From: Auraticoccus cholistanensis | GTDB lineage: Bacteria; Actinomycetota; Actinomycetes; Propionibacteriales; Propionibacteriaceae | NCBI RefSeq assembly: GCF_009742705.1 | Contig: NZ_WPCU01000005.1 | Span: forward strand, 150,706 to 214,705 | Reading direction: 5' to 3' | Length of the DNA: 64,000 nt | In this document: positions 16,942-23,612 of the stretch, piece by piece | How positions within the stretch are numbered: position 1 is the first letter of the stretch | Layout of the letters: every line of letters begins with the position of its first letter | The notes under the pieces: generated by a model | What the model was told of the DNA's origin: nothing | Database searches by the model: none | Seen by the model: only the letters and a program-made list of their open reading frames with translations | Translations under genes and position numbers: made by a program

Positions 16942-18909
16942 TCACGAGGCGTAGTACAGCTGCTCGGGGTGGGTGGCGCCGTCGAAGCCGTGGAAGAAGA
17001 CCAGCAGAGCCTCCGCGTCGTCGCGGACGTTCTGCAAGGAGCTGTTGACCACGATCGGGCGGAAGGGGATGTCGATCAGGCCGAGTACGTAGACCTGCTC
17101 GTCCCACTGCCGCGTGATCTGCTGGCCGACGCTGATCCGCTCCTCGTCGGTGGGCGCCTGCACGAGCTCGTTCCACAGCGTCCACAGCTGCTCGAACTCG
17201 GGGGTCGGACGCAGGCCGCTCTCACCGCCGGTGAGCAGCCAGTCGGCGTAGGCGGGGGCGGCCCGGAACTGGGTGCTGGTGGGGGTGAACCAGATGGGCT
17301 CCATGTCCCAGTCCACCATGTGCCCGCTGTACTGGATGAAGTCGTAGTCGTTGGCCGGCAGCAGCTGGTAGTAGAGGGTGTTGTCCACGGCCTTGAGGGT
17401 CAGCTTGACCCCGATCTGCTGCCACGCGTTGGCGACGTACTCGAGCACGTCGGACACCTGCGCGGTGGCGTTGGCCTCGACGAAGATGACGACGAAGTCC
17501 AACGGCTCGCCGTCGGGACGCAGCCGCGTCCCGTCCCCGTCGCGCTGGTCCAGGCCCAGGCCGTCCAGCAGCGCGTTGGCCCGGGCGACGTCGAACTCCA
17601 GGAAGCGCTCCCCGGCGCCCTCGACGTAGTAGTCGTCACCAGGACCCGGGCAGAACTGGCGGTAGGTGCCGATGCTGCCCAGCAGCTGCGTGTTCAGCTC
17701 GTCGCGGTTGATGGCGTGCGACAGCGCGGCCCGGAAGTCGAGCTGCTGGAAGATCTCCCGCACCGCCTCGTCCTTGTGCGACAAGTTGGGGAAGATGTTG
17801 AGCTGGCTGGAGGCGGGCTTCCAGCGCAGCACCCGGTAGCCCTTGGACTGGGCGCTCTCCTGGAGCAGGCCGGTGCTGCTGAAGGAGAGCGAAAGTCCCT
17901 GCAGGTCGAGCTGGCCTCCGGCTGCGCGCAGGTTGAGGGTGTCCGGCTCCAGCACCTGCGCCTGCACCCGGTCGATGTAGGGCAGCTGGCGGCCGTCGGG
18001 GTCGGTCTTGTGGTAGTAGGGGTTCCTCTCGTACTCAGCGGTCCCCGTCTGACCGGTGGCGGCCGTCTTCAGCACGTAGGCCGCCGCTGTGGGCCGGTCG
18101 GGGTTGAGCCAGGCGTTGTCCCGGGCGATGAAGGCCTGGTCCCAGGTGTCGAAGCCGCCCTTCTTCGCCTTGGCCGCCACCTCGTCCTTGTCGGTGTAGT
18201 CGGGGTGGAAGGCGCTGAGGTAGTGCTTGGGCTTGATCGTCTGCGGGCCGAGGAACGGCATGTAGAGGTACTTGCGGAACAGCGCGAACGGGTTGGCGAA
18301 GGTGACGACGATACTGCCGTCCACCTCCTCCACCTGCGGGTCGGAGCCGTCGGTGTTGCGCAGCCACGTCGGAGGGGTGGGATTCAGCGTCTTGTGCTGG
18401 ATGACGTCCTGGAGCGCGAACAGCACGTCGCCGTTGGTCAGATCCTCACCGTCGGACCACTTCAGACCCTTCCTCAGGGTGATCGTGAAGACCGTGTTGT
18501 CCTCGTTCGCCTCGAAGGTCTCCGCGAGGCTGGGCACCCCGTCGGTACCGAGCATGTTCCACTCCAGCAGCCCGTAGGTGCCGTACATGGTGTTCAGCTG
18601 CTCCTGCAGCGCGGTGGTCTGGGCGGCGCGGATGGTGCCGCCGTAGGGGCCGGGGCCGCCGAAGAGCTCTTGGACCATGGGCACCTCGGGCAGGCGCTCG
18701 GCCAGCGGGGGCAGCGACCCAGCCTTCACCCGCTCGGCGAGCATGGGTGCCTCGAGCTCCGCGCCCGCACCGGCGCCGCCGGACGGCGGCGTGGGCGTCG
18801 GGCTGCCGCCGCTGGTGCAGGCGATGAGCCCGCCTCCCAGGGCGGTGACCGCGAGGGCCCCGGCCCCCATGCCCAGCAAGCTACGACGACTGAAGGCGTG
18901 CGACGTCAT
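16942..18909 (-). CDS. Tat-exported lipoprotein, family 5 extracellular solute-binding protein
   Basis: A 655-residue binding protein of the peptide/oligosaccharide type. The N-terminus holds a twin-arginine motif (SRRSLLG, residues 7-13) and a lipobox LIAC with the lipidated Cys at residue 31, so it should be folded before export and anchored outside the membrane. The body has the family 5 elements: the AETFEANEDNTVFTITLRKG region, KWSDGEDLT and ALSHAINRDEL. It is longer than most members (about 530-600). It is the first gene of the island operon and captures the unknown imported substrate. Confidence 0.9.
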   Translation of the reverse strand: MTSHAFSRRSLLGMGAGALAVTALGGGLIACTSGGSPTPTPPSGGAGAGAELEAPMLAERVKAGSLPPLAERLPEVPMVQELFGGPGPYGGTIRAAQTTALQEQLNTMYGTYGLLEWNMLGTDGVPSLAETFEANEDNTVFTITLRKGLKWSDGEDLTNGDVLFALQDVIQHKTLNPTPPTWLRNTDGSDPQVEEVDGSIVVTFANPFALFRKYLYMPFLGPQTIKPKHYLSAFHPDYTDKDEVAAKAKKGGFDTWDQAFIARDNAWLNPDRPTAAAYVLKTAATGQTGTAEYERNPYYHKTDPDGRQLPYIDRVQAQVLEPDTLNLRAAGGQLDLQGLSLSFSSTGLLQESAQSKGYRVLRWKPASSQLNIFPNLSHKDEAVREIFQQLDFRAALSHAINRDELNTQLLGSIGTYRQFCPGPGDDYYVEGAGERFLEFDVARANALLDGLGLDQRDGDGTRLRPDGEPLDFVVIFVEANATAQVSDVLEYVANAWQQIGVKLTLKAVDNTLYYQLLPANDYDFIQYSGHMVDWDMEPIWFTPTSTQFRAAPAYADWLLTGGESGLRPTPEFEQLWTLWNELVQAPTDEERISVGQQITRQWDEQVYVLGLIDIPFRPIVVNSSLQNVRDDAEALLVFFHGFDGATHPEQLYYAS

Positions 18910-18977
18910 TTTTGGTCCGCCCTTCTCACGACCGGTGTCGGCCGACTACGGGCCAGCCTTTCGGCCAGCGCAAGACG

Positions 18978-18994
18978 TTTTCACTGTGGCAAAG
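18978..18994 (+). promoter_or_regulatory. Candidate IclR operator upstream of the transporter operon
   Basis: TTTTCACTGTGGCAAAG, 69 bp before the binding-protein gene, matches two other 17-bp sites in the island (20987-21003 and 22827-22843) in the pattern yyTTCAyTnnnnnwArG. The 260-bp gap 18910-19169 holds no gene and should carry the operon promoter. Confidence 0.4.
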
Positions 18995-19169
18995 TTAGAG
19001 GCTGCTTTCACTCACCGTCAAGAGGTTCCGGCCTCCGACATCGGTGACCGCGGTGAGGACCGTCACAGGCTCCTCCGTTGTGCAGCCACGCACCGGCGCG
19101 TCCCCTACGCCACGGCTCGGTCCGAGCCGGCTGCCGGCCCGAGCAGGAGGTCGCGGCCGGCCGCGGGGC

Positions 19170-19970
19170 TCACGCGCCCAGGTGCCCCAGCTCGGTCGAG
19201 ATGGCGGCTGCGGCCCGTCGGACCGCTTCGGAGATGCGCGGCACGGCGTCGAGGGTGATCCGGTAGGTGGGCCCGCTGACGCTGATGGCGTAGGTAGGTG
19301 CCCCGTGCGCGTCGCGCACCACCGCTCCGACGCACCGCAGGCCGATCTCGCTCTCCTCGTCGTCCACGGCCACCCCGTCGGCGCGGACGCGTCGCAGCGA
19401 GGCCAGGACCTCGTCGGGATCGGTCAGGGTGCGGCTGGTGAAGCGCTCGAGCGGACCCTGGCACAGCAGGGAGCGCGCCTCGTCGGGATCCAGCTCGGCG
19501 AGGATGGCCTTGCCCAGGGAGGTGGAGTGCCAGCAGTCCTGCTCGCCCACCTTGGCGCCCTTCGCGACCCCGTGGGAGGCCTCCACCGCCGCGATGATGA
19601 CCAGCCGGTCCTCGTCGTGCACCGCGAGCACCGACGTCTCGCCGAACTGGTCGCGCAGCGCCTCCAGGTGGGGACGCGCAGCGGCCCGCGGGTCCTGGCC
19701 CCGCAGCGCGCTGTGGCCGAGCTCGAACAGCTTGATCCCCAGCGTGTAGGTGTTGGACTCGCTGTCGCGGGTCACCAGACGGTGCTCCCGGAGCGCCGCC
19801 AGGTACCTGTGCGTGGTGGGCTCGCTGAGACCGGTGGCACGCGCGACGGCGGCCAGCGTGGCGCCGGGGGACTCCCGCAGGGCGTCCAGGACGGCGACGA
19901 TCCGGTCGAGGCCGTTGAGGCTGGAGGAGGCCTTCACCTCGTGCTTCTGCGCCGTCACGGTGTCCAACAC
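19170..19970 (-). CDS. IclR-family transcriptional regulator
   Basis: A 266-residue DNA-binding regulator. Residues 18-80 form the winged helix-turn-helix (LAAVARATGLSEPTTHRYLAAL), and the rest is the IclR effector-binding domain with the typical HSTSLGKAILAEL and a conserved late Cys (RCVGAVV). It is the probable local regulator of the island and likely senses a pathway intermediate. It follows the aldolase gene by 15 bp on the same strand. The GTG at 19970 sits only 2-3 nt from GGAGG, so a TTG at 19967 or GTG at 19958 may be the true start. Confidence 0.88.
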   Translation of the reverse strand: MLDTVTAQKHEVKASSSLNGLDRIVAVLDALRESPGATLAAVARATGLSEPTTHRYLAALREHRLVTRDSESNTYTLGIKLFELGHSALRGQDPRAAARPHLEALRDQFGETSVLAVHDEDRLVIIAAVEASHGVAKGAKVGEQDCWHSTSLGKAILAELDPDEARSLLCQGPLERFTSRTLTDPDEVLASLRRVRADGVAVDDEESEIGLRCVGAVVRDAHGAPTYAISVSGPTYRITLDAVPRISEAVRRAAAAISTELGHLGA

Positions 19971-19985
19971 TACCTCCGCCGCCTC

Positions 19986-20945
19986 TCAGCCGGGGAGCTG
20001 CCGGAAGGAGGCGCCGACCGGCGTGGCGCCCAGCAGGTCGTGGCCCACGGCGACCGACAGCCGGTCCACCAGCCGGTCCAGCTCCTCGCGGGTCTGGTCG
20101 TCGAGCACGAATCCCACCGGCTGCCGCTGACGGTCGCTGGGCAGCACCCCCTGCCGGTGCAGCAGATGCTTCTCCATGGCGATGTAGGAGTCGAGCCCGC
20201 TGACCAGGTTGAGCACCGGGCTGAGGCACTCCTGGATGCGGTACGCCCGCTCCAGGTCGCCGTCCACCAGGGCGCGCCACAGCGGCACGATGGCCCACAC
20301 GAGGTCCGGTCCAGGCATGGAGCCGACGATCCCACGCTGGTAGTTGTCGACCAGAGCCAGACCACCGCTGCCCTCGAATACCCGCGCCGTGCCGTCGGTC
20401 ATCTCCAGCAGGGCGCTCAGCCGCCCGCCCAGAGGCTGCGCCTCGGGCTTGAACTGCACCTTCACGGGACCGTACCTGCTGTGCAGCTCGACCAACGTCT
20501 CCAGCGACAAGGGCGTGCCGATGTAGCCGGAGGCGTCCTGGACGATCAGCGGTACGTCGCCGGCGGCGTCGGCGATGGCGGAGAAGTAGCTGAGCAGCTG
20601 CTCGTCGGACAGCGCGGCGACGGTCAGCGGCGGGTTGGCCATCACGGCGTCTGCCCCCACCGAGACCGCGTGGGCGGTGAGCGCGAGCGCCTGGTCGGTG
20701 GACTCCCCGCCGACGGAGACGACGCTGATGGCGCGACCCTGCACCGTGGTGACGACCGCCTCCGTGAGCTCGCGCCGCTCCTCGTGCGTGAGCCGGAGGA
20801 CCTCCGACACCATGGCCACCGTCACGCCGTCGGCACCGTGGTCGAGCAACCAGTCCACCTCCGCCGCCAACGCATGACGGTCGAGCCGCCACTGGCCGTC
20901 GAAGGGTGTGGAGACGACAGGCAGGACGCCCTCGATCTCGCTCAT
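19986..20945 (-). CDS. DHDPS/KDG-aldolase-family lyase (2-keto-3-deoxy sugar acid aldolase or dehydratase)
   Basis: A 319-residue (beta/alpha)8 class I lyase. The Schiff-base Lys is probably in VKVQFKPEA near residue 165. The usual YNxP segment is replaced by VQDASGYIGTPLS, as in relatives that act on 2-keto-3-deoxy sugar acids rather than lysine synthesis. With the IlvD/Edd dehydratase and lactonase it fits as the step that cleaves or dehydrates the 2-keto-3-deoxy acid. The ATG at 20945 is preferred; a GTG at 20954 would add three residues. It is divergent from the lactonase gene and heads a two-gene unit with the IclR regulator. Confidence 0.85.
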   Translation of the reverse strand: MSEIEGVLPVVSTPFDGQWRLDRHALAAEVDWLLDHGADGVTVAMVSEVLRLTHEERRELTEAVVTTVQGRAISVVSVGGESTDQALALTAHAVSVGADAVMANPPLTVAALSDEQLLSYFSAIADAAGDVPLIVQDASGYIGTPLSLETLVELHSRYGPVKVQFKPEAQPLGGRLSALLEMTDGTARVFEGSGGLALVDNYQRGIVGSMPGPDLVWAIVPLWRALVDGDLERAYRIQECLSPVLNLVSGLDSYIAMEKHLLHRQGVLPSDRQRQPVGFVLDDQTREELDRLVDRLSVAVGHDLLGATPVGASFRQLPG

Positions 20946-20955
20946 AGTGATCACT
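20946..20955. promoter_or_regulatory. Short palindrome touching the aldolase start
   Basis: AGTGATCACT is a perfect 10-bp palindrome directly before the aldolase ATG in the divergent aldolase/lactonase intergenic region. It is too short to assign to a regulator. Confidence 0.25.
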
Positions 20956-20986
20956 GCACCGCCTTAGTTCCGGACATTGATAGCAT

Positions 20987-21003
20987 CCTACGCACAGTGA
21001 AGG
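20987..21003 (-). promoter_or_regulatory. Candidate IclR operator between aldolase and lactonase
   Basis: On the minus strand the site reads CCTTCACTGTGCGTAGG and shares TTCACTGTG with the site at 18978-18994. It overlaps the expected transcription start of the lactonase (a TAGCAT box lies at 20981-20986), a good place for repression, and could control both divergent units. Confidence 0.4.
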
Positions 21004-21038
21004 ACATCAGCAATCGACGGACACGACGGGAACTCGGC

Positions 21039-22115
21039 ATGGACAACTGGAGGCTGGTGGCGGAGGCGCGGGGGGTCCTGGTAGGGACCCTGGCCGGCGC
21101 CACGGGAGGTGGGGGCGTCCGCAGGTTCGGCGCAGCCGGGTCGCTGGTCCCGGCACTGGAGGAGCGGCAGGGCGTGGCGGCCCTGCTGTGGCACCCGACG
21201 CTGCCGGTCCTCTACGGGCTGACCATGGGACCGGAGGGGCGGCTCTTCGCCTGGCGGGAGGAGAAGGGCGTGGTGCACCTGGCCGCCGACCGTCCCTCGC
21301 ACGGGACCGTCCCATGCCACCTGGCGGCGGACCCCCGAGGCGCCTTCCTGCTGCTGGCCAACTACGGCACCGGCTCCCTGACTGTCTTCCCCGTCGAGGA
21401 GGACGGGGTTCCGGCCGCGGCACCGGCCTGGTTGCAGGCCCTCGCCGGGCGGGGCCCGAGAGCGGACCGGCAGCAGCGTTCCTTCGCCCACCACGTCGCC
21501 TTCATGGACGACGAGGTCGTGCTGGTCAACGACCTGGGTGGGGACGCCCTGGTGAGCTTCCGGCTGGACCGCGGGACCGGTCGGCTGGAGCAGCTCGAGG
21601 TCTCGCCGATGCCGGCGGGGTCGGGTCCGCGACACATGGTGGTGCTGCCCGACGACCGGGTGGTGGTCTCCGGCGAGCTGGACAACACCGTGGTGCTGGG
21701 GCACTACGACCGCGCCTCGGCCCACGTGACGGTGGCGGCTGTGGCGCCCAGCAGCTGGAGCACCGAGGTCCGTCGACCGGTCGGGGAGAGCCTGGCCAGC
21801 GACATCCTCGCGGCGGGCGCGGACGTGGTCTACGTGGCCAACCGCGGCTACGACACCATCGCCTCCCTGCGGGTGGGCGCAGACAGCCTGACGCCGGTGT
21901 CCGAGCTGGCCGCAGGAGGATCGTGGCCCCAGCACCTGGCGGTGGTCGACGACACCCTGCTGGTGGCGTGCCAGCGCTCGGACGCGGTCGCCGTGTGGGT
22001 CGGAGCGGCCGGTGCGCGACCACGGCTGCTGGGCACCGTCCCGGTCGAGCGGCCGGCCTGGCTGCTCACCGCCCCCGGGGGGCGCGGCCTCAGTACGTGG
22101 CCCGACCGCCGCTGA
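21039..22115 (+). CDS. Beta-propeller lactonase (6-phosphogluconolactonase-like)
   Basis: A 358-residue seven-bladed propeller of the lactonase family. It has the typical early VLVGTLAG strand, LLWHPTLPVLYGL, HLAADPRGAFLLLANYGTGSL and GSGPRHMVV, and VVYVANRGYDTIASL as a late blade. Such enzymes hydrolyse sugar lactones to aldonic acids, which fits between a sugar dehydrogenase and the IlvD/Edd dehydratase of this island. The ATG at 21039 puts the first blade near residue 10; an in-frame GTG at 20997 would add 14 residues. Its last 26 bases overlap the convergent SDR gene. Confidence 0.82.
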   Translation: MDNWRLVAEARGVLVGTLAGATGGGGVRRFGAAGSLVPALEERQGVAALLWHPTLPVLYGLTMGPEGRLFAWREEKGVVHLAADRPSHGTVPCHLAADPRGAFLLLANYGTGSLTVFPVEEDGVPAAAPAWLQALAGRGPRADRQQRSFAHHVAFMDDEVVLVNDLGGDALVSFRLDRGTGRLEQLEVSPMPAGSGPRHMVVLPDDRVVVSGELDNTVVLGHYDRASAHVTVAAVAPSSWSTEVRRPVGESLASDILAAGADVVYVANRGYDTIASLRVGADSLTPVSELAAGGSWPQHLAVVDDTLLVACQRSDAVAVWVGAAGARPRLLGTVPVERPAWLLTAPGGRGLSTWPDRR

Positions 22116-22770
22116 TGTCGTACACCGCGCCGGTCGAGAAGCTGAGCCGGTCCGAGCAGAGGAAGGCGACCAGCTCGGCCACCTCCTCCGGGCGGCCGAC
22201 CCGCTTCATCGGGATGAGGCTGGTGATGTGGGCCAGGACGTCCGGAGCCGTGTTCTCGTTCATCGGGGTGGCGATGACGGCGGGGGCGATGACGTTCACC
22301 AGGACGCCCGTGGTCGCCAGCTCCTTGCCCGCAGACTTGGTCAGCGCGATGACGGCGGCCTTCGAGGCGGAGTAGACCGACAGGTTGGGGTTGCCGTCCT
22401 TGCCCGCCATGCTGGCGAAGTTGACCACGCGCCCCCACCCGCGCTCGACCATCCCGGGTACGAAGGCGCGCATGGTGCTGACGGTGCCGCCGACATTGAC
22501 GTCGAGGACACCGCGCCACTGGGCGGTGGTCGTCTCGAGCAGAGGGAGGTTCGGTCCCACCACGCCGGCGGCGTTGACCAGCACGTCGACGGGCCCGACC
22601 TCGGCGGCGGCGGCGGCGAGGGCCTGCTCGTCCGTGATGTCGAGGGTCAGGTCGGCGTCGACGAGGTCCAGGGTGAGGACCCGGAGCCCTTCCGTGCGCA
22701 GGCGCTCGGCGCTGGCCGCACCGAGACCGCTGGCGCCACCGGTGACGAGGGCGGTGCGGGTCTGCTTCAT
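22090..22770 (-). CDS. SDR-family oxidoreductase (second island dehydrogenase)
   Basis: A 226-residue short-chain dehydrogenase with cofactor motif TGGASGLG near residue 10, NAAGVVG, the active Tyr-Lys pair in YSASKAAV and Ser in FASMAGK. The closing GAVYDISGG strand is typical. It probably oxidises a sugar or a 2-keto-3-deoxy acid in the island pathway. It is somewhat short for the family. The ATG at 22770 is preceded by GGAG. The frame is open upstream but does not resemble an SDR there. Confidence 0.87.
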   Translation of the reverse strand: MKQTRTALVTGGASGLGAASAERLRTEGLRVLTLDLVDADLTLDITDEQALAAAAAEVGPVDVLVNAAGVVGPNLPLLETTTAQWRGVLDVNVGGTVSTMRAFVPGMVERGWGRVVNFASMAGKDGNPNLSVYSASKAAVIALTKSAGKELATTGVLVNVIAPAVIATPMNENTAPDVLAHITSLIPMKRVGRPEEVAELVAFLCSDRLSFSTGAVYDISGGRATY

Positions 22771-22826
22771 CGGGTCTCCTCCGGTCCGGGTGAAGGCTGC
22801 ATGTGCCTCGGCCTCCGAAAAGCAAT

Positions 22827-22843
22827 CCTTCATTCGCTGAAAG
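22827..22843 (+). promoter_or_regulatory. Candidate IclR operator upstream of the second SDR
   Basis: CCTTCATTCGCTGAAAG (a near-palindrome, CTTTCA..TGAAG on the other strand) lies 57 bp before the SDR start and matches the pattern of the sites at 18978 and 20987. The 368-bp gap 22771-23138 otherwise holds only the right-hand repeat/terminator and no gene that I can support. Confidence 0.4.
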
Positions 22844-23082
22844 ATGCATCTGCTGAGTGGAACCACGATAGGTCGCCGTCGACCACGGGCGCAAATCTCC
22901 CAGGCGCCCCGGCGCCACGGCGGCACCTCGTGCGCACCGGAGGTGCCGGGCCCACGGCGGGCGGGTGCCCGGTGACGGCCGAGACGGTGCGCCGTCACGG
23001 CGCGGCAGCACCTCGAGAGCCGTGGGCGACCGGTCTGGGCTGGGACCGGAGAGGACCTCGCCCCGCGGCGGCATCCGGGGCG

Positions 23083-23130
23083 CGGACGACAGAGGGCCCC
23101 GTGCGCACACGCACGGGGCCCTCTGCTGGT
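23083..23130. repeat. 48-bp direct repeat, right copy (bounds the catabolic island)
   Basis: Identical over 48 bases and in the same orientation as 7440-7487. The distance between the copies is 15,643 bp. Just beyond the identity, GTCCGG is also shared, with a one-base indel. Confidence 0.85.
23090..23125. terminator. Terminator hairpin after the DUF7455 gene
   Basis: The same 16-bp stem and CACA loop as at 7447-7482. It lies 14 bp after the stop of the DUF7455 gene (minus strand). Here the outer stem is only 5 bp, compared with 10 bp in the left copy. Confidence 0.75.
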
Positions 23131-23138
23131 GTCCGGAC

Positions 23139-23339
23139 TCAGCTGAGCCGGCTCGTCTCGTCCTGGATGTTCAGCGCCACCTGCTTGAGGCGGTCGGCGT
23201 GCTCCTTGCCGTGGTGTGCGCAGAAGAGCAGCTCGCCCCCGCTGGCGAGGGTGACCCGCATGTAGGCCTGGGCGCCGCAGCGGTCGCAGCGATCGCCCGC
23301 GTTCAGCGCCCGGGCGTCGCCAATCACAGTTGTGCTCAC
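23139..23339 (-). CDS. DUF7455-family small zinc-ribbon protein
   Basis: A 66-residue protein of a family found widely in actinobacteria, often beside topoisomerase genes. A CxxC pair (DRCDRCG) and a later FCAHH would bind one zinc. The middle GGELLFCAHHGKEH is the family hallmark. Function is unknown. The GTG at 23339 is preceded by AGAGG at a good distance; a second in-frame GTG at 23357 would add six residues. Confidence 0.82.
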   Translation of the reverse strand: MSTTVIGDARALNAGDRCDRCGAQAYMRVTLASGGELLFCAHHGKEHADRLKQVALNIQDETSRLS

Positions 23340-23600
23340 GTGAGGCCTCTCTTTCACTCTGGGTCAGGACCCATTGTCGCAGTGGTCCTTGGCAGTGACC
23401 GCTGATGTCAACAGCCGAACGAGGGGGATTGTTCCTCCGCCCGGCTGCCGGTGCCATGAGACTACCCACCTGGGGCCAGCTGCACCGGGAGAGCCGGGCA
23501 GTGTTGCACAGTTGTCACCGACGCCACCCGGACGCCGGCCCGCGGGCGGTCCTGACGGCGGCGCACCGCGTGGTTCCCGGGCCGCTGCGGGGTGGCTGGC

Positions 23601-23606
23601 TAGGCT
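23601..23606 (+). promoter_or_regulatory. -10 box of leaderless parE promoter
   Basis: TAGGCT ends 6 nt before the parE GTG, so transcription should begin at or next to the start codon. No Shine-Dalgarno is present. Confidence 0.6.
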
Positions 23607-23612
23607 GACCGG

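Noticed and set aside
19044-20996. N-terminal 650-residue extension of the lactonase frame
   Set aside because: It is antisense to the IclR and aldolase genes, and the promoter region lies inside it.
7440-23130. CRISPR or transposon ends at the two 48-bp repeats
   Set aside because: There are only two copies, 15.6 kb apart, without spacers, cas genes, transposase or terminal inverted repeats.
22771-23469. N-terminal extension of the second SDR frame
   Set aside because: It passes through the terminator and the DUF7455 gene region; the ATG with Shine-Dalgarno at 22770 begins the SDR fold.
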